Program-made: the position numbers and the translations under genes
Source: Albifimbria verrucaria
Taxonomy: Eukaryota; Ascomycota; Sordariomycetes; Hypocreales; Stachybotryaceae
Reading direction: 5' to 3'
Assembly (NCBI GenBank): GCA_020081605.1
Contig: JAHREC010000033.1
Location: 1-49,404, forward strand
Length of the DNA stretch: 49,404 bases
The notes under the pieces: generated by a model
Database searches by the model: none
Told to the model about the DNA's origin: nothing
The model's input: only the letters and a program-made list of their open reading frames with translations
Shown: in pieces, positions 10,058 through 21,710 of the stretch
Numbering within the stretch: position 1 is the stretch's first letter
Layout of the letters: the number at the start of each line of letters is the position of its first letter

Positions 10058-10370
10058 TCAAAAGCAGGCTCTGCGAGCTCTTGTACCGCGAAATGCAACC
10101 TTGATACCCCGAGCAAAGTTTATGAGAAGCTTGACAATACATGGCACCTTATTGAGTTTGACCCTTGTTGGGTGACACTCTCCATTGCATGTACGATGAC
10201 TCCTGCGGCCAATGCAACCGCAAAGTCTAAAGGTTTGGTTTTGGGCATGCACCCGATGACACTGAACATGAACAATGTGCTCAGCAACTCTATGTTCATG
10301 TAGATCACTTGACCACTGTTCACAGCGATTGCATGCACCTTTATTATCTTGCGACTGTACCTTGAGTCTC
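10058..10370 (-). CDS. Small Cys/His-rich ORF, possibly a zinc-finger remnant
   Basis: One minus-strand frame of about 100 codons without an ATG contains ACNRCEQWSSDLHEHRVAEH, a C-x2-C..L-x2-H-x4-H arrangement like a shortened C2H2 finger. Further Cys and His residues follow (CHRVHA, LCGC, CNGECH). The C-to-H spacing is shorter than canonical C2H2 and no family was recognised. It lies between AT-rich DNA and the 2EXR gene. It may be an exon or remnant of a larger gene, or chance. Confidence 0.25.
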
Positions 10371-10490
10371 TAGGTATAGAACTCAGTAATTGGATCTATG
10401 AATTATGGAATACCGAGCTCTTTGACATCCAAGAAGCCATCTCATTTTGTTCTACTGAATGGATTATTTACATTTTCACTAGGGTCTATC

Positions 10491-11105
10491 CCTCTGAAGT
10501 CCTTAATCCTCAAAATATCTCATCGAAAATCCTATATACCGGGATCTTATTCGAGGAATGTGGTGTGACTCTGATTCCTTGGCTCTGTTGAAATCTTCCT
10601 CCGCGCATCGCGTATACTCATAGGCTGAGATAGAGCTGACCATTGGTAGTTTCCGATGCTGCCCATCTCTTATGTATTTATTGGGGAAAAACTGGCTCAT
10701 AGTTTTCAATGGGAATTTGATCTTCTTTCCTTCTTTCCATGTAAGTGATGGGATTGATGGGTGCTCCCTTTGCCACAGAGTAAGTCGGACCCATGAATCT
10801 TCGGGCCATAATGGACCGCTGAGTCTTGAGAAGACAATTGAGATATGCCTGAGTTCTGGAAAGCGTGAAAGAAGATGTGGTAGCCATTCGGAGAGGGCGG
10901 CATCACCGAATGGGACAGCTATGTGTTCGATTTGCAATATCCATTCCGGGATCTCGTCGTTGTCATGAAGTGAGGCTCGGAAATTTTTCAACGTCAGATG
11001 CTCCATGTATAAAATGTCGAAAGCAGTGTTGAAAGGAAGCAGTTTTGCTTCCTAAGAGCAATTACCCGTGCTTCTTTACTTGCGTTTAGGAGTGACCGGG
11101 CTTCG
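10491..11105 (+). repeat. 615-bp segmental duplication, copy A
   Basis: Matches 48786-49401 in the same orientation with one substitution (G at 10997 against A at 49292) and one missing C in the CC/CCC run near 11051. It starts at CCTCTGAAG, 12 bp beyond the 2EXR stop, and ends at CTTCG inside that gene. Confidence 0.95.
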
Positions 11106-11347
11106 AAGCGCACCATGGGCAGCTGTTCTCGTTTCTGATAATGATCCGGTAGTAATACGCAAGATCCCTGATCCATCAAGACCCCTGCCGATGCGAAAGA
11201 CCAGATTTTGCTTCTGACTTCAGGGGGCAGGTTGGGAAAGAGCGTGAACTGTTCTGATTTTGGACCCTGTGGAATAGGTTCTGGGTCACGTCTAACGGCT
11301 AAATCTTTACATTTTTGGGTAATCTTTGGTTTTCTGATGAGGCCCAT
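10503..11347 (-). pseudogene. 2EXR-domain protein, frameshifted full-length copy
   Basis: The minus-strand ATG at 11347 is followed by a basic leader and the 2EXR signature FTLFPNLPPEVRSKIWSFA, typical of a large fungal family of unknown function. After SKEARVIALR the frame shifts, and the rest of the protein lies in another frame (10503-11006) with WILQIEHIAVPF and LPHLLSRFPELRHISIVF. The almost identical block at 48.8-49.4 kb has one more base in the same CC run and reads straight through this point, which shows where the deletion lies. The ancestral product would be roughly 280 residues. Either copy A lost a base after duplication or the base is missing through assembly error. No function can be inferred. 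Confidence 0.8.
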
Positions 11348-13342
11348 CGTGAGAAGAAGTAGGTTCTACCAGGCGTTACAGACAGCCGAAAAGGATTGTG
11401 AGATTGATGTTTAATCGCGTTTCACTAAGGCAGAGCGGACCCTTAGCCCGCAAGCAGATCGATGAGTGTAGAGAAATTTTCTAGAAGCATGTTCCACTAG
11501 CTGAAGTGTGGGTCTTGGTCTGCTTGCATTTTCAGCCTGCGCCACAATTACGAGGTGACGACCTGGCAAGGCTGATTTCTAATCATTATGATCGGTGCGT
11601 GACAGCTTCGCAGAATGTCTCGTAAAGAACTCTTGAGATTTTTCAAAGAACAGGTATGCATTCGATTCTGTTTTCCACCACCATAATTGTGCGGAAGAGG
11701 TCATTGCAATAAAGATACCGCAACATAAATCAACCATGGCTCCTCACCACGCGGGCCTTGAAGCTTCATGACTTCTTGCTAGCCTCTGGTATCTGTGAAA
11801 AGATTATCAGCCAAGGGCCGTGCAAGGGCCCCTCTTCATATTCATTGGTTCATTCACATTATGACATGGGCATAAATTCATCTTTAGCTCAAGAAATTTT
11901 CGTAGAACCAGCTTCCAGATGTAAATTAGCCAAAATCTTCCATATAATGCAATAGAAAGAACTTCCTGCTATTGTGTGATGGCCCTACAAGGTGCCAGTA
12001 TTATTTTCTTTCGTTTGCAGACTGAAGCTAATAGGAATGGCTGTCTTGAGGAAAAGTCCTATGGAAGAGCCCGGATTGGGCCCCTACATTGTCGGCGTTC
12101 TGCATGTGGATTTGATTATAGATGATCTTCGATATCCCTAGGATTCATGCAGCTGTTATAGTCAACAGACATAGGCAGTGTAGTTATCTCTTGGGCCAAC
12201 TCGTCATAAGAGATCTCGATTGGTTATAAATGGCGTTGTGTTCATGTCCGCCGCTTTATGCATATCATAATTTCGTTATCGTTGTACATAGTGATGAACA
12301 TAAACGTAGGGGATTCTCTTTCTAAGCTATCTATTTGACCTTTATTCAGCCAGTTAGTCCGCCAGATAACTACCTCAAGAGGCCCTGAATTTATTATGCG
12401 ATACTAGACAGATTTGAAGCTGGTCATAGGGCCACATTTTCTGTCCCTCACAATCATCTTTCTTCAATTCAACGAGACGGCGGTACAGGCCACAGTTCGT
12501 ACGGCATGTGCTCGGAACTCTATCCATAGCTGCCCATAGCTTCTGTAGGCTCGATATTTGGTCTTTGTATGTCATGAGCAGCTTGTTCAGCTCTACTTTT
12601 ATCAAAGGTGATACCCAAGCCGATGCTTTCATTGATAGCCGACTACAAGCAACAGCAATGTAGCTGGGCCTAGCACGCTGTCCACTTCTTGCTCAAGAGG
12701 CTATTTTCGTACTGACTGTTAAATCCGGGTTCTCTAAACTCTCTTGCCAGATCACCACAACTTATGGTACGGGGTATCTCGTTTTTGGTTTTATTTTAAA
12801 TGGATTGTAAGAGATTTTAAGCACACAGTTATGTCTGTCCCTGTAACTGAAGGATGAGAAAAGCCTTGCTATTGTTAACCACAATAAACAATGATGAGAG
12901 TCAATTTGTAACTGTTGGAATAATCTACTTACATTATATAGCAAATCAAATCTTAGTTAGGCTCTTATGCTTATGTAGATGTCAAGTTTTCAATCAACCC
13001 AGTTGCCCTGTGCTGGTATCCTGCATCAATATCATCACATCTAGGATATTCTGTCCCTATAAGGTCACGGATGGCTACGATGGAAAATCGATACTATGTC
13101 GATGCATGGTATGGAGGCGCTAGTTGAATGTAGTAATTTATTAGCTAATCATCCAGTCTACAGAACCCCACATGGGTTCGTGAGGTGAGGTGAGGTGGGG
13201 TTGACAGGCTTTTTCAACGTAGCTTGCCTAGCTCGTAAATTCCTGCCAGCACCTTCTTCGACCCAGGTGCGCTTCTCACCAGTGAGAGCCGAGCAATGGT
13301 CAGAGGGTGAACATGGATGATACTTCCATGCTTCTGCAATAA
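11348..13342. other. Two-kb stretch without a recognisable gene
   Basis: Holds one moderate minus-strand ORF (12375-12632, 85 codons) with a Leu/Lys-rich segment and a Cys cluster, but no known domain. The rest is AT-rich. The part next to 11347 is the likely 2EXR promoter. Confidence 0.45.
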
Positions 13343-14750
13343 TTCAGTCTTAAGGGCTTGACGTCTGAGTGTTATAAGCAATCCTGGGATAAGATGTTGT
13401 TGGATAATACGGACGATGTCGTTCATGTCTTATCTCTCAATGGTCTTTTCCTCTATGTCTCCTCATCATGCAAGCGTATGCTCGAGTACGATACGTCAGA
13501 CCTTGTGGGTAACTCAATCTCCTCCATCTGCCACCCATCCGATATCGCATCTGTAGCGCGTCAGCTCAAGGAGACAGCTTTTGGAAATCTTGTTGATATT
13601 GTATTTAGAGTTCGCAGGAAGAATAGTGGCCATGTATGGTTTGAAAGCTACGGCTCACCATTCACTGGGCAAGGCAAAGGACGCCAGTGCATCGTTCTTG
13701 CGGGACGTGGGCATCCTGTCTTAGCTCTCAGCCGGCAGAATGTGGAGGCGAATGGTGGAATTGGCGATAGCGAGCTCTGGACGAAGCTGTCCACTTCAGG
13801 CATGTTTCTCTTCGTATCATCAAGCATCAAATGTCTCCTCGGTCTGCAGCTAGAACCTTTGGTTGGTACAAGCATGCACAAACTGATGCGGAAGAAGTCA
13901 AGATTGGACTTTGGCCGAGCGATTGAAAAAGCTAGGGAAGGCAAGATTATCAGTTGTAAGCATGAGATCCAGAATAGCCAAGGCCAGGTTGTACAGGCTC
14001 AGACGACTATTTGCCCTGGCGATGCGATAGAAGGACAGAAGCAACCGTTCCTTCTTGCTCAGACCAAATTGGTCAAGATTTCCTCCCGAAATATTCCCCA
14101 GCGAGCACTGTTTCATGTGATCCATATGGTGCTTTGGCACCAAGGAGTAATGGGTACATATCTGCTGTCAACCTTGCATTAGAACCAACTGAATGATCTT
14201 TGAGCCCAGGTACACAACTCATAGCCTTAAGCTCAGAAGACAACCTATTCGATGAGCTGCAGGCGACTAAGTGTTCTGACTGGCAATTCGAAATGTTGCA
14301 GATGCAGAAGATAAACATGACCCTTGCTAAAGAAGTCAGAAGGTTGTTAGCCGCCAAAAAAGACGCAAAAGGGGACAGGGAGCTGGTGATATCGTACTCG
14401 ATTGTGCCAATTGTCATACCAGAAACACACCCGAATGGCGAAGAGGACCAAGCGGCCAGAAAGACCTCTGCAACAGCTGTGGCTTGCTCTAGGCCAAAAA
14501 ATAAGGGTCATCCCTGGTCACTGAGATATGTCAATATCTGAACCAAAGCTCACACCAGAAAGATTGGGTTTCTTCTATCGATTCATCCCGTCGTGGCTTG
14601 AATACACAAACCCAGAAAACCGCACCCTCAATACCTGCCTTACATAGGAGACATTGTTTGATACAGCAACTTAACAAAGCCACCAATGCTGAGGGATCTG
14701 AGAAGCTTCCGTTACTCCAAGGATTTTTTACTCGAGTCAATTTGCCATAG
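13343..14750 (+). pseudogene. wc-1: Decayed 3' half of a white collar 1 (WC-1) blue-light receptor gene
   Basis: The frame from 13343 encodes the PAS region typical of the WC-1 middle and C-terminal PAS domains: LLDNTDDVVHVLSLNGLFLY, YDTSDLVGNSISSICHPSDI and WTKLSTSGMFLFVSSS. It continues through CKHEIQNSQGQVVQAQTT to FLLAQTKLVK. Near 14095 the frame shifts to DPYGALAP..NLALEPTE, then a TGA, then NLFDELQATKCSDWQFEMLQM. Near 14385 it shifts again into the GATA finger [20 protein letters not shown]3-CNSC, and then TAG replaces the Trp that follows CGL in WC-1. The LOV domain and N-terminus are absent. WC-1 with WC-2 normally drives light-induced transcription. This copy cannot encode an intact receptor, and a functional wc-1 must be elsewhere. 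Confidence 0.85.
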
Positions 14751-17037
14751 CAGGAGTGGGGATGATCAACCTGCTAATAATTGACAAGAGATGCCTTCCT
14801 TTTGAATAGCAACAGGTAATCAATTTTTAGGTCCATGCTCGTGTGATATATACTACGAGGGACTATTTCTTTAAAAGTTCAATTCGATATTTTGCACCAT
14901 CCTATGGGAAACTTTTCGTTTTGTGGTCAAGACCAGGTCCGTGCGTCTTGCCCGATATTTTCAAGTTATTATCGTGAAGACCATAAGACAGCCTAATTGG
15001 TAACAGCAAATGTAGACCAACTTCGAAGATAAGAGCTACCTGTTAACTCATGCTTAATGAGCCTAATTCTGTTGCTAGTTAGTCACTACATTCCATGAAA
15101 CATCTTCTTTCCAAGCTGAAATCGAATCTGATTCGAACCAGCCTAGGACTTCAGGCTCTCGAGGTGATTTATCCATCGCTCAGAAATATCGTTCGGTTTT
15201 AAATCTCATCTCCGCCAATTACCACGTGGTCTGCTATCACTAGCAGGGTGAGTACCCCTGGGGCAGACATCATATCACTTTGTATTTTATATGGGTTCCA
15301 TCATGTGCTTTTTCTAGCACACTGTAAGCCCAGGATCCATGGTTGTGTTGCAGAGAGCTCACACGGAGGTTGCCGTGAGTGTCATTGGATCCCATTGAAT
15401 GTGCGAAGACCACATCGAAGCATCGGACATGGATCTGGGAAGAAACTAGTGACATTAGCCTGTTAGTGAATGCGCCGGTGATCAAAGTCGTAATATTTAG
15501 TGACTTTGCGAAGATCTACATCATTTATCTGGTATTGAGAGAATGGTTTTAGGTGTTTCATGCAGCGACATGTTGGCTAAATACTATGGTGCTCATAACA
15601 TCAATTTGGCCTTCACACATTCAATGAGATATAGCGTCCGTAGTCTTTTGGATGAAGACATACTCTACCCTTTTTAGTAAAATTACTCGTAGGTCTTCTC
15701 CGACATTTCATGATGAACATGGGCTTAGATGTTGTTTTCACGCATAAACGGCTCTATTTTTTGACGCCACAGTATGTTTCAAGGTAATCATTGGGGTGTC
15801 CTGGGACGTAAGGGAGATCCCAAGTTAATGTCCACTGGGAGTAAATGAAGCACATCTCGCCCATCCAGCACATGTTTAGCTACCGGCTCCATCTATCCGT
15901 AATGAAGTAAAGTACCGATGGGTAAATGACGTAATTGACCTTTTGCAATGGAAGTACAACGCCACAGAAACCTTGAAGGAAGGGATTCAGTCTCACCCTC
16001 GAATTTAGCTCCATGCATAGAGCGCACTTTATGATATGTTACTTGCACCAATGGTTGAAGCTGGGGTATATGAGGTTGTTTCTGACGGGGCTTCACATAT
16101 TCACTAGTATAAGTTAATAAAGCGCGCAACTCCCTTTGGTTCCGTGGGTCGTTGATTCTGTCATTCGATGGTTCTCGAACGGTCAATTACAACCTCCTAA
16201 GAAGGAATTTAGGGTGCCTTAAACGTCCAAAGTACTTGTCATAAAAAAGAAACCCTTATCCGCATATGGGTGGAGCGATGAAAGGCTTTATCCACCCACA
16301 TCAACTGGCCTCAAGTCCCTTCGCTAACAGGTATCAGATTAGCATGCAGGATCTGCCAACTCCACCATCTAGATCACCTTGCTAGCTGGAACTGCAGATA
16401 GTCGATGCTGAGGATAGGTTTATATCAAAAAGGAGGAATAAGCCGGAAAATAAAAGTTAGATACTGACTAACAGAAGCATGTATTATAATAATCATAATT
16501 TGCCTTTCGGAACACTGCTAGAGACGTGGCACATGCTGCAATTAGTTCGACAATAGATAATCAAAACACCCAGTTAACGTTGCATTGGCTAAGCAGATCC
16601 AGGCTTCATGCACCTGCGTGGTAAGCAGATACGTCATTGGGATGCAAAGAGCGCACCGTCATTATAAGGCCTCGACAGCTTCTAAGCTTACTTGAAATTA
16701 TCAGCGAGGCCTTGCCTATAAGAGTAGTTAATGCGCCCATGGGATCCGCACATTCAAAGTGCACAGCGATACAATAACTAACTCGTAAGCCTCAGCTGAC
16801 TGAGTGCAGCGTAACACAAAGAAATATTGAGATAACTGTACTATAGGATGATAGAATGAAACAAGTCACATGCGGCAGTGGAAAAAGTATAGAATCTTAT
16901 CGAATTCTTACAATATTGAAGCCTATGATTCACATTAAGCACCGACTTTGCAGATTTGACTTACACCTCACACAAAACGTACTAAGCATAGATTTTTTTA
17001 TCTTCAAAATCGAGTTTGTCACTACCCTCTGTCCTTT
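14751..17037. other. Gene-poor stretch, only hypothetical ORFs
   Basis: About 2.3 kb with two ORFs worth noting. Plus 15248-15466 (72 codons) has no domain. Minus 15893-16186 (97 codons) contains RELRALLTYTSEYVKPRQKQP, which looks protein-like, but it starts only with a TTG and no family was recognised. The last 200 bp may hold the promoter and signal-peptide region of the IDI-2-like gene. Confidence 0.4.
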
Positions 17038-17431
17038 ATGCTCGCTATACGTGGCATGACTGCCCCGATAGCTGAGGATGAATGCGGTGACCTCGGCGTC
17101 ATGCAAGTGCCTGAGAGTGTTGATCCAAGTACAGTGCGCAAATGCTTTGAGCACCCTCTCAGCAACACTGCTGTCTCTTCCAGGGACGAAGAAAACTCTA
17201 CCAACCAACTCTTCAAGCGCGCCTGTTGGTTTGGAGCCCAAAGTGGCTGCATCAATGGGCATCGTTGGAAGAGGTGCGACCCTCAATCAGCAGGCCATTT
17301 GGTGCTGGACTGCCCGAGTGGCTGACGGTCAAGGACCCTGGTATACGTGTGGAAGGGACCAGGACTGTAACATGGGAATGAAATGCGGAGCTGGGTGCTG
17401 TAAGGACTGTGGATGTAACTACCATGTCTAA
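17038..17431 (+). pseudogene. IDI-2-like small secreted cysteine-rich protein, frameshifted
   Basis: The first frame (ATG 17038) reads DECGDLGVMQVP, VRKCFEHP and RACWFGAQSGC..GHRWKRCD. Near 17285-17300 the pattern passes into another frame with WCWTARVADGQGPWYTC and a Cys-rich end C-x5-C-x5-C-x3-CC-x2-C-x-C. The order CGDLGVM, R-x-C-x2-HP, CW(F/Y)G-x3-GC, WCWTA and CGC matches a fungal secreted family annotated as IDI-2-like. The Podospora founder is induced during vegetative incompatibility. A signal peptide is not clear in this frame. A hydrophobic segment lies just upstream in another frame, so a second shift near 17040-17060 is possible. Function of the family is unsettled. It lies in the same region as HET and NLR genes, which fits but does not prove a link. 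Confidence 0.6.
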
Positions 17432-18651
17432 TTGATAATTCTTTGTAATTGCTTGGTATCCTTCGCCATGCGGAGGTAGCGAGTAGTTTCTAGCCTATGC
17501 TATCTCTGGTGTAGAGTTCAACTCATATTCTTTTATTCAATATAAATAGAGATAGATGATACAGCTACTATAATAAAAAGGAATCTTTTGTAGTTATAAT
17601 GATAATTATGGAATAAAACCCTGGTAATGACGATAAACAGAAGATTAAGATAGATAAAGCATGTGGAGCTGAAGAATTGAATGAATTGCCTAGACATAAC
17701 CCTATTAGAAGCAATAAAAGCTTGCTTATATTTATACTTCATAGTAACGCATGTTGATAGCCCCTTCTATATCTCAATCAAGGACAAAGATAGTTGGCTT
17801 GCATGCGGCAACCGCTATGTCCATGATTTACATTTGAAGGGTTTGACGCGCACTTTCTCGGTGAGTGACAGAACTGTACCGACCCTTATGCCATGACCCA
17901 TACTCAAAATGCTTCTTCCCAATTTCTAAACAAGCCATACAGCCATACAGCCATACCAGTCCACTCGCTAGCCTAGAACCAAGGTTTTACCTTATAAACC
18001 AGTCAAAATGATCATTCCAAATGTGGTGATAGCTTGCGCTTGAAACCTTTCACGCACGTCTCCTATTATCTTGTCGATCAAAGGCGAGCTCAGGCGTTTT
18101 CAAGGCAAATATCATGGGCTTCGCATGGGTGACAAGCGATACAAAACTGAATCGAGCCAACCGCATAATAAGTGCTGTATTTATTGGCTGGAATCCGAAG
18201 CGTTGGATCATCATCTCTTGCCTATGATCTGACTGTACCCAACTCATTACAAGAGCGGTTGGGATCCCTTTTCAAAATATGCAACATGTTATGTAGTTAG
18301 CCTGTTGGCCCGCATCCTACTTTGAGTGTCAGCCCTCGTAGGAATCTTCACAGGCCCAGAAGAAAAGTTAGCTTGATGATCGATTAATTCCTTCTTCCAA
18401 TTGTAAAATAACCTTATATTCAATCTTGAGTGAAACACAATTTAAAGATTGGGTCGTTAGAAAATAAGCATTTATGAAAATTAGGTCTATACTTGGAATC
18501 GACATCATAGACACGGACATTTCCACCCCTTGTAGAGGAGGTTCTCTGTTATCCCCAACAATAGTAGTGCATCTTGGATGCTGTCAAGACACAGCGGTCC
18601 TGACTAATGGCTCTTGAAAAATAGGAACTTGTCTATGAACAGAAACTAGTA
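17432..18651. other. Gene-free, partly AT-rich
   Basis: No supported gene. AT-rich 17520-17720. Near 17935-17955 there is a small tandem of the word 'ccatacag'. Short ORFs have no domain. Confidence 0.5.
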
Positions 18652-19079
18652 TCAGAACAGGGGCGCGGGGATCAAAGAGCCCTGTAGAAGCAGTTCGCCA
18701 TCTTGGGCACATTTTAATATAGATTCAACATCTTGGTGTGACCTGAGCCTGCGTAGAAGTTCGATGGACTCGGCCTCAGACCTAGACCTCAGTAACTGGA
18801 GCAGCTCTTCAAGGACTGTGTTCCTCTTTTCCAGCGCCCCACATCGCCGCCTAAGTGCCTGACCGTGCGTTTCTGTGGGAGCCGCGAGATAAACACAAAC
18901 CAGGGAGCGAGAAATACATGCCGAGCAGTGGGGACGTTCCGCAGTGCACTGGCGATCAATTCAGCAAGCCACTCTACTACGAGTACACCAAGAGAGGCCG
19001 TTAAGCTTACTTTACTCTTGCGGGCTCGACAGGCCTCACACGCGACCGGAACCCCCGCTGCCTGTAAACATATGAGGAC
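18652..19079 (-). pseudogene. Zn2Cys6 DNA-binding-domain protein, start unresolved
   Basis: Minus strand: VACEACRARKSK ends at 19011 and is followed by an intron 19010-18949 (GTAAGC..CCAG). The second exon opens with the third cysteine: C-TAERPH-CSAC-x6-C. This gives the complete CX2CX6CX6CX2CX6C cluster in frame. About 70 further residues include LEKRNTVLEELLQLLRSRSE, LLRRLRSHQDVESIL and DGELLLQG, then TGA at 18652. The frame upstream meets a TAA at 19080, so the first exon must be spliced from further left on this strand or is lost. The closest relative in the window is the factor at 28.3 kb, which shares the LxxLQ..DGxxLLQ tail. Members are usually several hundred residues, so this is short: either truncated or a DNA-binding-domain-only protein. 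Confidence 0.65.
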
Positions 19080-19082
19080 TTA

Positions 19083-19619
19083 ATAGTGGTGGTAGTATTG
19101 GTGGCACAGGAAATAATAGGAGGCAGCAGAGGCATATTGCCCTGCCCACCTTCGTCTGGCTGTCCATCTTTGTTGGCTCTCATGAGTGGCAAGACACAGC
19201 GCGTCAACCAGGTTCATGAACAAGAAGGGTTTCTGGCTATGCCGAGGGTGTGCCGGATAAATGCGCCAATAACATCGCCTTAGCCTGTTCGGATCATAAT
19301 TAACCCGGTAGCCGCGCAATGTCCATCTGATCAATCAAACTGGCAAGAGTCCAACCAACCACTTCCCCTGTCTATTCGGCAAATATCTTCGAAGCCAGGA
19401 CATCGGAGGCAAACCAACACACTTGGTGTACTTTGTATGATAATTTCACTGTCGTCACTACTAGACCGAAGCTTTGACCACTCGCTAGAAGCCTACATGT
19501 GACATGACTATCTTTCCGTCTAGTTACCTTGGATTCTTGATAACGCCCTCACCTCTACTAAACGGCACTATTAGAAGAACGAACAGTAAGCTCTGAAGGG
19601 CGGTGAGATTTCAAGGGTC
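19083..19619. other. Intergenic, possible first exon of the Zn2Cys6 gene
   Basis: Minus-strand ORF 19207-19007 begins with a Pro/Thr-rich peptide (MPLLPPIISCATNTTTTIK) that could be an N-terminal exon of the Zn2Cys6 gene, but its frame does not join it without an unproved splice. Nothing else was recognised. Confidence 0.35.
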
Positions 19620-21710
19620 CTAAAAGCTCCCCATCTCCAGTAAAATAATGAGAAACCAATAGAAAGCACTATATAATCGAGATAATAGATATATCCGACT
19701 CGTTTTGTCTTGTAGAAGTAGTAAAGGCTTTGTCACATCGTATACTCCGACTCGTCTATAATGCTTCTGATTCACATCATGAAATTCCAAAACAAGTCCA
19801 CCTAAGCAACGGGGTATGCTTTTGACAGGGGCGAGTCGAAGTTCGATATACACTAGCAACGACCACATGGCCAAGTAAGCGAGCTTTTCCTTTTGGTCAA
19901 AATGGGAACTTTCATCGTCCATTACAACATCAAAATCCGTAGTCAAGCTCGTAGTACTGGATATTTCGGTAGAGACTTGTAAAGTATCTCCGTAATCAGT
20001 TCCATCTGTTCGTAAGATCGAAGTCGGTTGGAAAAAATTTCCTCGTAGTATGAGCGGAACCTGCAAATCCTCAAGACTGCGTTTTTTGCTCCCAAATCGT
20101 TCATATTCGAAAAGACATTTGAAGTCGGGGCAACGCTTATGATACCGGAGGTGGCCTGGGTGCACATGCACATTGCTCCCAGCCCAGCTCCCACGACGGA
20201 GCACGCCACCTCATCAGACGATATTTTGCAAGCTGCGCACAACCTATATGTCGAGTCCAACATAATTCTTGTAGCAAACTGTTACTAGATAGCCCATAGC
20301 TAAATCTGTTGCCTGTAAGCCTCGTTAAAAAATCTTGAATACCGTGTACGGCGATGAGTCTGTCGCTCTCTTTAGTAAGGTTGCACCTGGTAAACGACTT
20401 GACAAAAGGTTTCCATCCTCATAAATTTCGTCATTCCAGTTGTCACCCCGTTGAGGCCGAAGCGCGGCATTCTTCAGTGGATTTTGACTATTGTTGAACC
20501 AAGGTGGCTGTGTTGTAGGATGCGTGCCGTCAGCAAAAAGCTCTGCACTAGTGTTTTCCGGACACTTCCAAAAAGTTTTGGGACGCCGAGAAGTGCAAAA
20601 CTCTGAGAGATAGAAACCTCTCCTGCATTACCCAAGCTCTTTTGTTCAGCAAACCCTATTCCACATTATTCGTCCAATGATACGCGGGGAATGCCCGGTA
20701 CATCCCATTGGGATGAGCTCCATCTTCTCCTAATTTCAAATCCCAAGTTGTGTGGATATTGTACGCACACTCAGCAAAGCTGTACCTTTCAAAAAAAACA
20801 GTGCAACTAAAATGTTTAATGCTCCAGTTGCTGAAAAGGCTGTGGGAATAAACATCGCGCATGGTGGTTGCTTCGCCAAGCCAGTCGTTTGGGTTTGAAA
20901 GGTACATAACGAGTCAATCCATATGTGCTGTATAGATAGCCGCCTCGCAATACCGATGGCGCTATGAAGGTCTTAGGAAGATTTTCGATGGGAATACCGG
21001 TCCTCACGGAGTACCCGGCTTTGGCTGTGGGCTTGGTTGGTTTCGAGTCCCCATTAATAACTCACGGTTGCGTAAGATTTCCTTTCCATGTCCGTACCAT
21101 CATGGAGGTATATCATTCCTGCTATGTCATCGATTCTAAGCAGCCGAGTAGGGCGCCAATAATGGTAACCGTTTTTGTTCTTGCATGACATGCTTGGTGG
21201 CTGTCAAGGCACACCTCCAACTTGGATTTCATGAACTCGAACGAACCCTCCGAGCTCATGTTAGATGACAAGACTTCCACAGCTTGCGGATCATGATCAG
21301 CTAAAGAGTGTTGGTTACCTAAACAAGTTTTTCCATGCTAGACACGTACATTCCAGTAGCAACGTAGGGAGCAGAATCCACAAGGTGTCACTATCACCAT
21401 GACAAGGATTTAGTCTTAGCTCTATTGCCTTGGCATTAACGCCTTTCTTGAGTGATAAAAGGCTGCGAAGGATGATATAACTCAGCTTTGGTGGTCCAAG
21501 TGTCCTTCCGTGGGAACTAGCCTCCTCTATGTGCCAGCTGTGGCGTGACCATGTAATTAAGCAGATACGGCATTTCTCAGGTTAGGTCGTGCTGATAGTA
21601 GGCATGAATTCACGTTCCTCATGGATACCAACCTTTTGTTGACCTTGGAATATTAGCGCACAATCTTCGCAGATAGCGCCTATATGAAGGTTGTCGGTGT
21701 TGCATGCCAT
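19620..21710 (-). pseudogene. HET-domain (heterokaryon incompatibility) gene, multiply frameshifted
   Basis: Minus strand. An ATG at 21710 opens CNTDNLHIGAICEDCALIFQG, the Cys-containing N-terminus usual before HET. Then, in changing frames, come SHQACHA (about 21210), PTRLLRIDD (21154-21125) and YATVSY-stop-WG (about 21070). They are followed by IENLPKTF (about 20970), IWIDSLC (about 20920) and NDWLGEATTMRDVYSHSLF (about 20880-20830). These are the successive hallmarks of the HET domain. The C-terminal ORF (20204-19620) has CLGGLVLEFHDV..YRRVGVYDV, a pattern common at the end of HET proteins. At least three frame changes and a TAA replacing the Cys before WG make it a pseudogene unless several errors are present. 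HET proteins trigger incompatibility cell death; the partner is unknown. Confidence 0.75.

Noticed and set aside
15120..15180. tRNA B-box-like GGTTCGAATC on the minus strand
   Set aside because: No matching A-box or acceptor stem at tRNA distance; a similar word near 41455 failed the same test.
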